This document shows, in pieces, positions 11,991 to 29,110 of a stretch of DNA of 64,000 nt. Under the pieces are notes generated by a model. It was not told where the DNA came from. It saw nothing but the letters and a program-made list of their open reading frames with translations, and did no database searches. The translations under genes and the position numbers were made by a program. Every line of letters begins with the position of its first letter. Position 1 is the first letter of the stretch. Source of the DNA: Chaetorhynchus papuensis (lineage: Eukaryota > Chordata > Aves > Passeriformes > Rhipiduridae); NCBI GenBank assembly GCA_013396525.1, contig VWYX01000913.1, positions 202,760-266,759 of the forward strand, written 5' to 3'.

Positions 11991-14900
11991 ACAGTCTGGA
12001 GATGTGAGCAGGGCAGATTATTTCCATATCGCTGTCCCCAGGGCAAAGACAATCCTGTGGAGGAGCTATTCCAGCTTCTTTATCACTCAGGAGTTTCCAG
12101 AAACAAAGCTAAGTTCTGAGTTTACAGTCTCCTGTTCAGTCTGCTAAACAACCACCCAGAATTACTCATTCAGGGGATGAGATCAACTCCAGCAATCTAT
12201 TCTCATCGTGGAACTTCACTGCTTGTTTCAGGAATAAATTCCCGCTGGAGACGAGAATTTTGCTTCTCCTTACTCAGCCAAAAAAACCCCAAACTATGCC
12301 ACTTCTAAAAAGCAGAGAAGTCATCTCGTCTCACTGCAGCTAAGTCAAGTTTATAACTGTTGTTGCAATTTCAATCCATCATTGCTGAAGCAACACAAGA
12401 ATGTGGAACAAAAGCAAAATCAGGCAAGTTATTTGCAAAAGTCACCCTTGCTAGAACTACCACGGAAACACAGCTACAGCTCAATGGAGGGAATCTTTCT
12501 ATTTTACCTCTCTCTTCCCTCAGAATAAGGAAAATGCAAGATTTCCTACTTGAACCCATGAAGAACCAGCAAAAACACCCCTGCTTTAAAGCTGTCACAC
12601 TTCAGATATCCAGTGTTTTTATGTAGCATGAGAAAGCAGCCAACACGTATCCACAGCCGTGAACCACAATTATCATCTTGCAAGACAAGACCTCAGGATT
12701 AAGAAAACCCACAACAGAACAAGACCAAAAAAAATTTGCCCAGATTAATGAATGAAAAGTGAAGGAAATAGAGATTTTTAACCAGGTTGTTGATACAGCA
12801 GTTGCTCTAATCTGAGCTAAAGAATAGAACAGAGTTGGCTGGTAGCAGCTGGCTAAATTTAGAGATGGCTTACTGACAATTTGGGGCCATGTGTGGAATT
12901 TGTCACACTGCAGTCCTGGTTTCCCATAAAAAGGAATGAAACCCCAATACCTCTCTCTGCCTTGCTATCAAAGGCATTTTATCTGTGATGCCCCAGTGTT
13001 CAAAACCATCAGCTTGTATCACCAGAAATGACAAATTTCTATTGAAATGATTTCTTTTTCTTAACACAGGCTCAGCTTTTTGCTGGATGAACTGCAGTTC
13101 ACTCCCACTGCCTGTGCCATCAGGAGGTGCCTTCCAGCAGCCCAGAGCAGCCGGGTCAGAGGCTGATGGGCTGCAGCAGCATCTGTACTTGAATGCCCTT
13201 GATTCTGCTGACAAGAATATAAAATAGAAATGCCTCAGAGAAGCACTACTCGAAAAAGCCACAAGGAATATAAATGACTCACAGAAAGGTCTTTGTTTTC
13301 ACAAAAGGGAAGACCGGTCTGTGGATGGAGTAAGAGTGTGCCAAGAGATATTTTTGTCGTTTCCTCAGTGCAGCTGCTCAAGTTCTCTGAACAGTTTATT
13401 AGAATTTGCAGAAGGTCAGGAGAAGTCAGATCTAGGCATAGTTTCCCAAACTGTATATATTTTTAGCAGCAAAGAGGAGCAAGCAGAGAATTCTATCCCT
13501 ATGCTTCCCCTAGCAAACCTTGAGGTAGCACAGACAAACTTAACTCAGCTTCTTGGAAAGGTGGAGGCTCAAGAAAAATCTCAACTGTTACAAGTTTGCA
13601 TAACTTATTTAATTTACAAAGAACTTTTTACTGAAATTGGCCTGTGACAGTGAAAAAGGAAACATTTATGGGGACTTTCAGTGTAGGAATATTTAAAACA
13701 CCAAACTGCATCCTCATATTCCAAAAGGCACAGCAGCACCAGTGGTGTGGGAACCTACATTAAGTGCTGACCCCCAACAAGCAGCTTCCTTCTTGCTCTC
13801 TGCCACCAGAAATGCAAAGTTGGATGCAGATGAGCATATTTGCACATACTCTTCTAATCTGAAAGCACTCTTCTATAGATTATGGACTATTCCTAATGGT
13901 CACAGTCAAAGAATGGAAGAATAACAAAGCATTTTGCAGCCTCCATAATGCATTTCAATTATGTGTTATAGTATTTTTTTGTCAGAATGCCATAAAAGAA
14001 GAGGACTCAAACTGCCCTCACTCTTACCAGTTCTCTCATTTATAAGCAACGTTTCAGGATCTACATCAAATGCAGTGACAAAAAGCTCAAGTCCAGTTCT
14101 CATCAGTTAATTATCTCACTCTTGTCATAGAACCAGACTTTAAAAGCATAGAATCTGTCTCTTTTTTCCCCCCATTCTTTTTAGAGCTGTATTCAATGTG
14201 ACCTGCAGCCCCAGGATGCCAGTGGGGTCAAGCACTCTGTTGAAACCTGTGACCAGCAGTGGGCCACAGGGTCACTCTCACCTCCACAGTGACACAACTG
14301 CTGCTTGTTTTGCTATTTGTACCAGAGAGGGTTCATCAAAGGTACTTTAAAGAACATTTGTTCCCATGATAGAGTGAAAAATGTCATGAAATGACATTAA
14401 TTTGCAAGTTTAAAATTAAAATCAAAATACTTTTATAATATTTACCATGTAGTGCAAGACAAAAAATGTCTTCTACACAAAACCAGCAAGGCAACATAGG
14501 CTTCCCAATCAAAAATGCTGTATATTCTAATTCTGACCAAGTCAGAATTGCAGGAGTAGCGGGGTAACACCTCACTGCCCTGACCTAATCTGACTTTTAA
14601 CCCTCCTCCACCACTTGAAAAAGGGACTTGGAATGTGAGGATAAATTACATTTGGAAATCCACAATCCACCCATTTGTTTCTGTGTTTGCTGGGAAGACT
14701 GACTCAACCACATCCACTTGAGACAGATCAAATGCTATAAAATTACTACCCTAATAACAGTACTTAAATTCATATGTAGCAACAAACACCAGCACATAAA
14801 TTGTGCAGAAATCAGCACCTTTGCTTGCACAATCAGCTGCAGAGACAGTTTGGGCACAGCAGCTGTTACTATGAAACGGGAAAAGTATCAAATAACAGAG

Positions 14901-15450
14901 AGCACGTGAAATGCTTCTGCTCCCACCAGTGCTATTCCAGATGCAGAAGATTTTTCCCCAAGACATGGAGTTTTTTTCATCAAACCAGAGAGGAATGAAT
15001 GCTGCAGTGCTGTATCTGGCTCCAAGCAAGCATCCAGTCTGCTCTCAGCTTCAAGAGACTACTCTGGACAGCATCCAGAACGAGCAGCAGCAACACCACA
15101 GGGAAAGGCCACCAGGGAAATGGCTTGTTTTTGCAAGTTCATGGGAATTTGAGTTTTGAAACCCAATCTTCCCTAGCTGCCTGAGACTGCCTCAGCATCA
15201 GGGAATTGGCAACCTTTCCAGCGAGAGGCTGACTCTGTCTGGAGCAGAGCAAAGCAGCCCTAAAGACAACCAGGCTGCCTAACTTTGAGAGATAAAGGTC
15301 ACTGGTTTGGAAAGGCAGAAAGCTCCCTGCTTTTGTGGGAAAAACAGAGTAAAAACTGGACTTTAAGGTTGCAGGAGAGAGGTTGCCCTCTAAACAATGC
15401 TTCAAATCTCCCAGCATGACCAGAGGAGCAAACACCCCTCCACACTTTCA

Positions 15451-15580
15451 CACAGAATGAGACGGAAGGATGCCTGGAGGTCTCCAGTCAGTCTCCTGGT
15501 GAAGCTGGGCTCCCTGCACAGCAAGGACCAGCTGCTCTGAGCCTTTTCCAATCAAAATTTGAACATCTGCCAGCATGGAA
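15451..15580 (-). repeat. Divergent CR1 LINE fragment
   Basis: Pattern cacagaatgag, ggatgcctggaggtctccag, ccctgcacagcaagg, gctgctctgagcc resembles the 3' UTR of an older CR1 subfamily. Assignment is by pattern memory only. Confidence 0.5.
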
Positions 15581-17216
15581 ATTCTAGAGTCTTTCTGGGT
15601 GACCTGTTTCTGAGCTCACCCACACACACTGGGAAACATTCTCCTGTGTAACCAACGAGACCCTGCCTTGCTGCATGCCCTGAGTGCTGGTTCTGAGGAC
15701 AGCCAGGCTCTTGGGCACGCTCTGGGTTTACTCATCCTCCTTCCTTCCTGGTGAGATACTCTCCCTGCTTGGGGTCACACACCACAGCCATCTTCCAGTC
15801 ACATTTTTTAAGGCTTCATTCTCATCTGTGCCAACCAGCTTTAAGTTATCAGTACAACCTGGCTGCAAATTATCAATCATTCTGTACCTTCAGAGTCAAT
15901 AAAAAGGAGAAAAAGCAAGTGAATTACCAATTTCCACCTATTACCCAAATCACACAACTGTGCCACATCTTTTCCTTGCAAACCCTATCCAGCCCCAACA
16001 CTCCTCCCCTCCTGTTAACTCCACACAGCCAAGAGGATGGGAAGTTCTCTGTGAGAAAGGTTGTCTGCCCTTAGTTCTACAAATTATTAGTCTAAACAGG
16101 AGCTCCCAGAGTAACAGATGGTGGAACTGTATGACATTTTAAGAATCAAGAAAGAACTTAAAGGTCTTCAAGTTCTTCATACAGCAGCTCTGAAACAGCA
16201 TCATAATTATATTCAAACTGTCCCTCATTTTAACCACCAGTGAATTATCTTGAACCATGAACATTCAGTGAAAGCAAAAAAAAATGATATTATGGAAATA
16301 AAACATGCCACAAAGCACAACTTTGAAGCAAGACCTAAAATAAAACCGAAGAATTTAGCAATGAATTACAACAAATCCCAGTGTGGACTGTCAGTGTGCA
16401 AAACCTATGTGTAACTCAATGCTTGTACTGACTTATGCAAAACACATCCCGAGCAGTCATGAAATCCAAAAGCCACAGCATTTGTGACCCAATTTGGTCA
16501 CAAATACCATATGTGCCTGCACATTACCTCAGTGATGTTTCAAAGTTTAAGTATCATTCCCACTTTGGGGCTGGTGAAATGGTGATATGGACACTGGAAT
16601 ATATTGCTGCAGAATAAACCAAGGTGTGAATTTGGACTGCTCTCCAAGGTGTGTGCTCACACTCATTCCAAGATAACACAGGGCAGTCTATATCCTGGTT
16701 TACAAAGGGCAAAGGAATTTCTGTCTGTGATGCTGCGTTCACTGCAGGCTCTGCAATTGCCCTGGGACAGCTGTGTCTGTGCAAATACTGTGCTACATGG
16801 CACGAAAATAAAACCCAACAGCACTCACCTGATGCTTCATTTATTTAAGTAAAGATACATCTCTACTCCAGAAGCTCATGGCATGTTTCTTTAGATAATC
16901 ATTCTAAATTCTAACTCCCTCCCCAAGGATTGCAGCTAAAATTATAAACAAATTGCTGGTAAAACATGGAGTTTTTCTTGGGAGAGAAAGGATGTGATTC
17001 ATATTTCCAGTTATTTGAATTTATTGCCTAATCTCATCTTCTCTACCAGATAAGGCCCAGTTTTCCCAAAGACCAGCAACAACCTGGCCTTCCAAAGATA
17101 AAAACTCAATACACCGTGCCTCGCATTTTCCACAGAACCAAAACACTGGAACAGATGATAAAGCAAAAGTAAGTATTTCTGAACAAAGGAAATGACTTGT
17201 CAGAAGTCAAACCCTA

Positions 17217-17507
<291 letters not shown>

Positions 17508-18683
17508 CTAATAATGCAATTTCTTCCAAAATACACAGCTAGGGAGTCGTTTTGGACTTACCTGTAGCAGAGGAGTGAGTGCAGCAGGATCACACACACA
17601 GCACCAGCCTGACCTAAGGATGAGGCAGAGTGACCCACAGCTGGCTCACACAGCCTTTTACCTGCCCTAAATCAGTGCTTGCTCATATTCAAATCTTTCT
17701 GATGAGGTAGAATGTGTGTGCTTTTCCCTCTGACTCCTTCCAAGTGCCTTGTTTCGACACGTAGAGTGTATTTTCACCTTGAGGGTGTTTTAGCGCTGGC
17801 ATTGATCCACGTTTTTTGTGCTGAAAACATGTAATAAACCAGTTTCTACTGAAACTGCATTAAAAGCTCAAAGGGAAACGTGGTCTGTCAGTTTAGGATT
17901 GGCCAGAATGTTCCATAGGCTTCATTTTTCTACCTCTGACAGTACTGGAGTTTTCTTCAAACTATTATAAACCCTTCACTTGTAAACATTCAAATTTTAA
18001 TTTGTAAAGAGAGTGAACTGTTACTTGACTGTCCTGCTCTTATTCCAAGTCTCATCACCTTTGCTCCCTAACACAACTTGTGTTCTGTCAGCACCAGCTT
18101 GAGCACAGCTCATCAGATTCATATAAAATGTTGTATATTTGGGAAAAAAGATTGAGTTGTCAGGATATGTCCATTTACCCTTATATTTAATGAGCTTCTG
18201 GTTGTATTTTGTAGGAGGCCAGGAGCTATAAAAGACAAGCTAAGTGGGAATCTAGCATTAAGGATCTGGAAATTGGGTATCTCATGGGATGATCTGCACA
18301 TTAAGCAAGGAAACGCGTATGAATACGAAGAAACAAGTCAAAATGTAACAGAAAAACAACAAATGACAACAGTATAACACAAAAAAACATAACCAAAACC
18401 AACAGATAAAAATAATCTCTGTTATAACTATGAGCTAATTTCCTTGTACCTTCATTTCTGCCAGCTTCCTACTAGAGGTAAAAGGCCCATGAAAATTCAG
18501 GCTTATTGAGCAGGAAAAGGAAAGAAAAATACAGAGATGGAAAACATGCGGGAAGAAACTGGATTTTCAGAATGTACAGTCAAAACTGTGACAAATATTT
18601 GGAAATTATTCATTTATAGCAGTTAAAATGAAACACTGAACTTCTCCAAGAGGACACAAAGAAGCCTCCCCATGTGGAGTTCA

Positions 18684-18857
<174 letters not shown>

Positions 18858-19985
18858 TCATAGGCAAAACCAATCTCAAGTGAAGCACTTCAAATATCAA
18901 TATATAAGGTTGTTTGGCTTTACACGAAATGGAGACATGAACCAACAACACCCAAAATAATAACAATAGTCCCCCAAACCTCCACTAAAAGACCCCAATA
19001 ACAAACCCCAAAACACACCAAGAAATGATCGTGTCAAAATTATTTTCCATCTTAGCAATTAAAAAGATAAAATGTAGCTCAGCAAAGTGAGACAAATGAA
19101 ACCAAGAAACATAACAGAGTGTAAGGGGACAGATAATGGGCAATTTAAAATATATGAAACCAGAAAAATATTAAAGATGAGATTTATGTACTCATGGTTT
19201 AATAATATAGACCAGCTTTGGAATGCTACTGTTTGGTACCCAACATGCAATCTCTATTCCCCTGCTGCATTTCCCATCTATCAGGCACTGCAGGACATCT
19301 CTCAGCTGCTGGAGACACCAAAGCTCAGTATTCCATCCAAAATGGGGCCAAAAGTAGGCTTCAAAGGCAGTTTTGTACTGAATCTCCCAAGTGCAGCAGA
19401 TGTGAAGTGTGAAACATGCAATGACAGCACAAACTCAACATTTATCTGTACCCACATGTGAATTTGCTACTTTTTGCACCTTAAATCACACGTTGTGATC
19501 CTTCTTTTTAAGCACACGTAGGACTTTACTGCCACTATTTAACTGTTGAATAACTTGCCTTTTGTATAGAAATGCAACAGCTAGACCAAGGAAATCTTAA
19601 CTTTTAGTAGAAATATATGCTAAGTGCTTTAAGGATTGAAAAGCTGCAGCAAAGAGACCTTAAACAGTTCTTACTGCAGCAGAGTTACCTTTTCACAGAA
19701 TTTCTTTACTTTAGACAAAACATAGATGGAACTTATACTGTTCACATGTTTTAGACAGTGTTCACATAAACAGTAAGAGCTCTGGATTATATAAACAATA
19801 AGAAGTGTGGGTTATATTTGTTAATTGACCAATAAAATTGACACACGGTTCTAGTTTTTCTTTTCTTAACCTATCTTGGTCTAATTCTAACAGTCATAAA
19901 TCTTACACAAGTACAATTCCTCAGTAATGTGAGAAACAACTGTGTTCCCACTGGCCTGCGAGAAGGATCCAGAGGGTCACCTCAC

Positions 19986-20086
19986 CTTTGTAGTAAGTAC
20001 TGTCTTCCATGTATCGGGATAAACCAAAGTCACCCAATTTCACACAGTCAGTGGTAGACACCAGCACGTTTCTAGCAGCAATATCC
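19986..20086 (-). CDS. PTK2: PTK2 exon e13: catalytic loop, DFG and activation tyrosines (residues 545-578)
   Basis: Encodes (R)DIAARNVLVSTTDCVKLGDF then GLSRYMEDSTYYK, plus one base of A579. The acceptor is ggcag|gga and the donor aaag|gtgagg; 101 nt. It contains the catalytic D546 in H-R-D-I-A-A-R-N (the first residues are split with e12), D564 of DFG, and the activation-loop tyrosines Y576 and Y577 phosphorylated by Src. Residues 556-557 are T-T where human FAK has S-N, a surface change between the catalytic loop and DFG. All catalytic residues are intact. Confidence 0.98.
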
Positions 20087-20907
20087 CTGCCAAACAGAGG
20101 AGACAGTATTTCCAGTAACTTTAAAACATAAAGTGGTAAAGTATCATCACCTGAAGGAAAATTTACCTCCTGCCCTGCAAAGGTAAGGAACTCAGAGCTC
20201 AGTCCCGTATGAGTTTTCCTAATAAGGAGCTCAAATTCTGACTGTAGTGAACAACAAGGTCCTCCCTGCACCTCTTTTTCACCCCCATTGTTCTTTACAA
20301 TGTGTTAATAAAAAGATCTACATATATATGCAAAGCTATTACTTTATATGTGAGTGTTTGCATATATATTATCACAACACATACACAGAATTAGACAGCA
20401 AGTATTTAAACACAAATAAATTGCTTAAGTTCAGAATTAGTTGTCCTTAGTAACCAGAGTGCTGTGAACTCTTAATTGCCCACAGTAAGAGGCTGAAGCT
20501 GCTCTCTTCTCCCTAGACACTCACATTCACATTCAAGGAAATAAAATTCAAAACACACTGTGAAGGAAGTTTAGGTTCATTTTCTGGTTAAGCAAGTACT
20601 TGTATTTTAGAAATATTTTACTTCCCCTCTTCTTTACTTAAGAAGCCATCTGCCCTTGTTTTGCTTTTCTGTATTTGAAAGACTACAGTTGACTCACAGC
20701 TTGAAAAAATACTGTAACCACAAAGCAACAACTGAAAACGATTCCCACTGAAATCCGGCACCAGCTCCAAGTCAATCCAGGAGTGAACCAGCAGGTGTCA
20801 CCCTTGAAAAGGGTGTAATTTTAGTGGAAACCTCTGCAAAAATGACACTCCCTACAATTTTAAGCAGTGACATATAAAAACACAGATATATATGTATGAA
20901 ATCTTAC

Positions 20908-21023
20908 CTATGTACAAATCTTTTGCTCTCTAAGTAGGCAAGAGCTGTGCTAAGCTGGTAAGCGTAGAGTATCAGAGAGGCCAGGTCCAAGCTGTACTTC
21001 CTTACTTGCAAAAACGACCTCAA
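20908..21023 (-). CDS. PTK2: PTK2 exon e12: kinase C-lobe, helices D and E (residues 507-544)
   Basis: Encodes LRSFLQVRKYSLDLASLILY then AYQLSTALAYLESKRFVH plus two bases of R545. The acceptor is caaaaag|ttg and the donor tag|gtaaga; 116 nt, phase 0 to 2. The pyrimidine tract (gttttttcctcc) is set back about 12 nt from the acceptor, so the site is weaker than average. The open frame runs on past the acceptor into the intron for many codons, which can mislead gene prediction; the e11 junction and FAK family sequence fix the true boundary. It ends just before the catalytic loop. Confidence 0.97.
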
Positions 21024-22287
21024 CTTTTTGCACCAAGGAGGAAAAAACCAGAAAGATAATAGGACAAAAGAAAACCAAATTTGAAAAAGGCATATTTCAA
21101 ATTGCAAAGTTTACATGAGTATCAATGAGATTGACTTCCTTCCCTTAAAGGCTGGATGAGGAAAAGAAAACCACTTCCCACGAGGAATTGTGACTCTGCA
21201 TTAGAATTCAAGCAGTTTTTCTATATGAAAACTGTTAAACTAAAAAAATAACTAGTAATTTTGTGCATTCCTTTCAGTCTCCTCTTGAAAAGCATTTGCT
21301 GTTGCTGTTCCAGAGTGAAGCATTCCTGGACTTTTTGTTTCTTCTACCCCTTAGTGCAGCCTCCATTTATGGCCTAAATCACTTCAGAACTAAACAGCAC
21401 CCGGCCAAGCCAAACACAGATTGATCAGTATTGTTTTAGAAGCATTAATTTTAATAATTATTTTTAACCTACATGTGCTGAAACAACTGTATTTAGCTCA
21501 GAGTAGCCAATATCAGTGCAGAATATTTGTAAGCCACATTCCCAGTGTAAGGCAGGCAGGACCTCCTGGAAGGTGGCACTGGGGTGTCCTTATACATCAA
21601 AACAAGGCTTTGAAAAGTGATTTGGGCACTGGAAAGGAAATCTGTTGACAGAAAATGACTTCTCCACTACAGGTTTTTCTGCACACCCCTCCTTTTTTTG
21701 GATAATTGCAATGACAATCATATAATGCTGTATGAAATATCACTGCAGCTCACATTTTCAGAAACGTGTGGCTCAAAGAAAACAAATCGATTATAAAAAA
21801 TGAGATCTAGTTTTCTTTAAAGCATTCATCCAAAAAACATAATAATGAGGGAAGTCATCTTATCTAGGGCCCCTGCTGCAGATATTCTACAGGAAAAAAA
21901 AACAAACAAGAAATTCGGTGTTTCAAGGGAAAATGCAGCACTATTGAGGAAGAATAAAAGATGTGCAGTTTCACTTCTGGAAGGTATGTTTGCAAATGCT
22001 GTTTAACTGATTATCACATTATCATCATCTTGACAGAGGTCATGCTCTCACTCTAGAACTGCAATTGAATGCTCTGAAAACTCTGACTAAATCTCTCTGG
22101 AATGAGATGATGCAGTTCCCCCGGTGGAGGAGAAGGTCAAAAGCTGCCACTCCTGTTTCTGAGTCCATAACTCTGCAAAGGAGTATGATATCATGCTTGA
22201 TAGCATGGCTAGTACAGTGAAGTGTTTCTTCAGCCTTTTCAGGGAGGTAAAAGAGAGGAGACCAGACTGCACAAGGATTTCTCGTAC

Positions 22288-22388
22288 CTCTCCAAGCGTA
22301 CAGAGCTCCATGATTATCCAGACTGGGTTTTCTGTAATAACCCCAATGAGCTTCACAATGTGAGGGTGATCAAACTGACGCATTGTTA
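22288..22388 (-). CDS. PTK2: PTK2 exon e11: kinase hinge (residues 473-506)
   Basis: Encodes (L)TMRQFDHPHIVKLIGVITEN then PVWIIMELCTLGE. The acceptor is ttttag|taa and the donor gag|gtacga; 101 nt, phase 1 to 0. It contains the gatekeeper M499 and the hinge E500-L-C502, which contact adenine of ATP. The sequence looks identical to human FAK. A 26-bp tandem repeat lies 276 bp upstream of the acceptor, at 22664-22735. Confidence 0.98.
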
Positions 22389-22663
22389 CTAAAAGGAAAT
22401 CAGAGAATTCAGTGTGTTACATAAAACCGTTTTTAAAAATAGAAATAAAGCTGTTGGTTAAGAAGTATTTAGCCCATGGCCAGAAAATATAACTGCAGGA
22501 CTTGAAACAACTGTTGCAAGCAGTAATTCCATGGTCTAATTTCTGGTCATTCCATGTGCTGAGGGCAGAAGGAAACACTGATTGTTTGAGCTGTGCTGTT
22601 CTCCACTCACAAAAATGCCACCTGCTGGGGAAGGTGCCAGTCAGGTCAGGCTCTGCCTCTAAG

Positions 22664-22735
22664 CTAAGTGAATAAAATACCCTAATAACCTAAGTGAATA
22701 AAATACCCTAATAACCTAAGTGAATAAAATACCCT
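22664..22735. repeat. 26-bp tandem repeat, 2.8 copies
   Basis: Unit ctaagtgaataaaatac-cctaataac at 22664-22689 and 22690-22715, then 20 bp of a third copy to 22735. Copies are identical, so the expansion is young and likely length-variable. Confidence 0.95.
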
Positions 22736-22950
22736 GTCAAACCAGTGCACAACCAGTTATCTGTGCCTTTCTACTGGAAGAGGAGCTAGGAAAAAAGAGT
22801 CTGTATAATTCAATTACTGGAAAAAACATGTCTGCCAGATTATGACATAGACAAAAATCTTATTTAATCATTACATCATCTGATTTTCCATGGAGTTAAT
22901 TTCAGTCCCAGCAGAGCAGTCACAGTATGTTTTATGCAGTATGACATATG

Positions 22951-23540
22951 AATCATAGAATCACAGAATGGTTTGGGTTGGAAGGGACCACCAAAATCAG
23001 TCAGTTCCAATCCCTCTGCCTTGGGCACCTTCCAGCTTGCTTGCTCCAAGTCCCATCCAGCCAGATCTTGAACACCTCCAGGAATGGGGCAGCCACAACT
23101 TCTCTGGGCAACCTGTGCCAGGGCCTCACCACCCTCACAGAATTTGTCCAAAAATCTAATCTAAACCTGCCCTCTTTCAGGTAAATCCATCACCCTTTGT
23201 CCCATCCCTGCCTTCCCTGACAAAGAGTCCCTCCCCATCTTTCCTGTAGGCATCCTTTAGCCACTGGAAGGTGCTCCAAGGTCTCCCCAGAGCCTTCCCT
23301 TCTGCAGGTTGAACACCCCAACTCTCCCAGCCTGGCTCCACAGCAGAGGTGCTCCAGCCCTTGGAGAATCACTGTGGCCTCCTCTGGACTCATTCCAAGA
23401 GCTCCAGGTCCTTCCTGTGCTGGGCTCCCAGGGCTGGATGCAGCTCTGCAGGTGGGGTCTCACCAGAGAGGAGCAGAGGGGCAGAATCTCTTCCAACACA
23501 GGCATGGCAAAAACATCCTTGATGCATTGCTGCCAAACAT
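22951..23540 (-). repeat. CR1 LINE, longest copy in the window
   Basis: Starts with the CR1 3' tail aatcatagaatcacagaatg read in reverse, then gtttgggttggaagggacc, the conserved blocks gggcaacctgtgccagggcc, aggtctccccagagccttcc, gtgctccagcccttggagaa and ggtggggtctcaccagagag. About 0.6 kb of 3' UTR and the end of the reverse transcriptase frame remain; 5' truncated as usual for CR1, with no intact frame. Confidence 0.93.
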
Positions 23541-25248
23541 CCTTCCTTTGACCCTCTAGTAGCTTCTCTTCCACACTTGCAGTTTTTGTAGTGCCAGCAG
23601 AAATATACAGGAATTACCAAACTGCAAAGTCTGCTTCAGTCTGCCTCAAGTCAGGCAAGAATAAAACCCATTTTCTTCTGCTTTAAATTTAAACTAACCA
23701 CAAGCTAAAAAGCAGGCGGTGTTTCTGGATTTCTGCTCTGATGAGCTCTGAATTCTACTTCTGCACATGGCTACACAGCAACCCCAACAAAAATCCTTGG
23801 ACAACCCTGCTTATAAGGTCAAAAGTTATAATGATTTAGTAACAGATATTCCTGCAAAGAGATTTCATGGGCAAACTTAAGATAATATATTCTTTAAAAT
23901 ATTAATGTTATGAATAATACAGGGAGAAAAGCAATAAAGCAAACATCCCTATCACTGACATAGCTTAAAACATTAATAAAAGGGAATAAATAACATGGTG
24001 AAATGTCATACAAGCAATAACAGCTGCTAAATCTTTTCAGCATTGAAAACTCCACCACAGGCAAACCTCAAAATATCTTAATATTCCTAATATTAAAAGA
24101 TGAGGAAATAAATTTATCAATTCAGTGAAGCAACCAACTGTTCTGAGCAAGTCTGCAATCTGAACACAAGACAAAGGCAACAGATGGAAATTAGAATGAA
24201 AAAGAGAAAGAAGAAATGGCAAAACTATTAAATCAAAATTGAAAAGTACTATTTACATGTTGATTACAGTGGCATTTCCTAATCTGTCAAACTTGAAGCA
24301 TAATAAGGAGCATTCAGTGAGCAATTATTTTCTACATTGCCAGAAGACAGCAGCCTACCTGCGACTGCTGAGTTGTTACTGTAAGCAATGTATTTACTGT
24401 TCCAACAGACAGAAATGCAATGGAAAAAATTACAGCAATTTACAAAGAATCTGACATTCAAAAATAAGAACCCATTAGCTATGAACACAGATCTGAATGA
24501 GCTGAAAAAAGTCCTTGAATAAAGGAATAGCGAATAAAATATACTGGAACATCTGACCACAAGCATTTACTTTATTGATAAAATACAATACCTTTACAAC
24601 ATTTAGAGGTACACAAGAGCAGGGGATAATAGGCAAAAATGAAGGCCTAAGTGCCATATCTGAATCTGCTAGCAAAACCAAACAATAGAGGAATCAGTAA
24701 CTTTAATATTCTTACAGAAGTTTCTATTCCTATTCAGCTCAACAAAAAGCCTCCCTCCATACATGAAATGTGCTATTTGGGGACTGCAACAATTGAGGGC
24801 AATTATTTAGAAAAATGGTCTATTCTAGCACAGATTTTAATTCTGAATTTTCAAAGCAGATCTCTCTTAGACACAATGTTTCTAGCAAAGACAACTACCT
24901 GACCTTCCAAAGCAATAAACTGGAGAAACTGCTGTGGTTTTTAATTCATTAAGGAAAAAGAAGGAAATAGAGGATCAGATCTCATGTTCCAAAACTGGTT
25001 CTAAAGCCCTACAGGAGTCAGACATCACCACCCAATTTGGAAAATCAGAGAACCCACATCCAATCATATACATGGGTAGTAATGCAAGGATGTAAAGCAG
25101 TCCTCTGGCAGATATTGTAGGAGGGGAGAACATCAGGGTGTAACAAATATTAATAAAATATTTACATCAGTGTAAGAAGTTTCTGGCACAGGTGGCCAAG
25201 GTCTTTGCAAGGAGTAGTTACAAAAGTGATCCCAAAAGAATTTGTTTA

Positions 25249-27967
<2,719 letters not shown>

Positions 27968-28065
27968 CGGGCTCATGTAAACTCCTTGGTGCACATCTCC
28001 AAACTGTCCTTCCCCAATGCAGCGCCCCAGCTCAATCCTCTCCCTCTGAATTTCATAATCTCTGG
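27968..28065 (-). CDS. PTK2: PTK2 exon e9: kinase N-lobe, glycine-rich loop (residues 413-444)
   Basis: Encodes RDYEIQRERIELGRCIGEGQ followed by FGDVHQGVYMSP. The acceptor is cttgtag|cca (completing T412, or A after box 7) and the donor ccg|gtaagc; 98 nt, phase 1 to 0. It starts the protein tyrosine kinase domain: the glycine-rich ATP loop G429-E-G-Q-F-G-D-V is intact, as is C427. Valine replaces isoleucine of human HQGIYMSP. Confidence 0.98.
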
Positions 28066-29110
28066 CTACAAGAATATAACGCACTTGAAATATTAAGTTT
28101 CTGCTGAAGGGCAAGGAAACAATCCACAAGACACAAAACTCAAAGTAAGTCACTCAAATGTCTCACATATGAATAACTAAGATTAACATTTGCTGCACAC
28201 CAACCTATAGAGATGCTGCACACACACAGTGGAGACCTCTCAAACCTCTTAGAAGTTTGAACCAAAGCAACGGGAAAGGAATTGTGAAATCTACATTGTT
28301 AAATTAGCTATGCACTCATTTCAGTGCAATAAACATAATGAAATCCTTTTTAATTACAGCTGGTGAAAGACAAAGCACACAAACAGCTCAGGGCAACACC
28401 AAAGATGTTAAACGAAGCCTCAGCACACATCCCTTTGGCTGTTTAAGAGAACTCCACCATGTGGTATTTTAGATTTTGGAACCATCAAAAGAGCCTGGAG
28501 AACTTTTAAAGAGGTAACTGCAAGAAAAATACAGGAACAAGAGCACGGCAAATAAAGATAAAATTAAAGAGTGAAATTTTGAGTGCACTACACCTCTGCC
28601 AGTGTGCAGCTGAAGCAGAATTGAGATGTTTGGTGGCCTTATGCAATTTTGTTAACGTCACGGTTTAATAGGCTGAGAATATTACTGATAAAAATGGCTC
28701 AGTAATTCAGCAAAACATTTAATCAATTGCAATTGAATGATTTCATTTGCAATTTAATTTCTAGCAGACATGGAAAAATATTTCAGGAAGAACAGAAAAG
28801 CATGCACAGTATATGTTTTCACCTCCACTTGTATCATTCAGAGAAAAAAATATAACCAACCAGCTTAGAACTTCATAACCTTGACATCATTAACACTACA
28901 GAAGTAATGTCATCTAGAGCTGGCTAACAAGGTGATAAATGCCTTTTTCATCTCTTTTTTTAAGTACTGCATTTTCCTCTTTAAAATCCCAAAGCTAACT
29001 GGTTTAACTATAAAATAATGTTTATTAAATGAAAGTGAATAGTAAGCTTAAAAATTCCACATCATTCCAAACTGCAAGCATACAGGGATGGGTAAAGGGT
29101 CTCCTGTTAC

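Noticed and set aside
21363..21372. CArG box CCATTTATGG (SRF-type)
   Set aside because: Several such matches are expected by chance in 64 kb of AT-rich DNA; it lies in an intron far from any likely start site.
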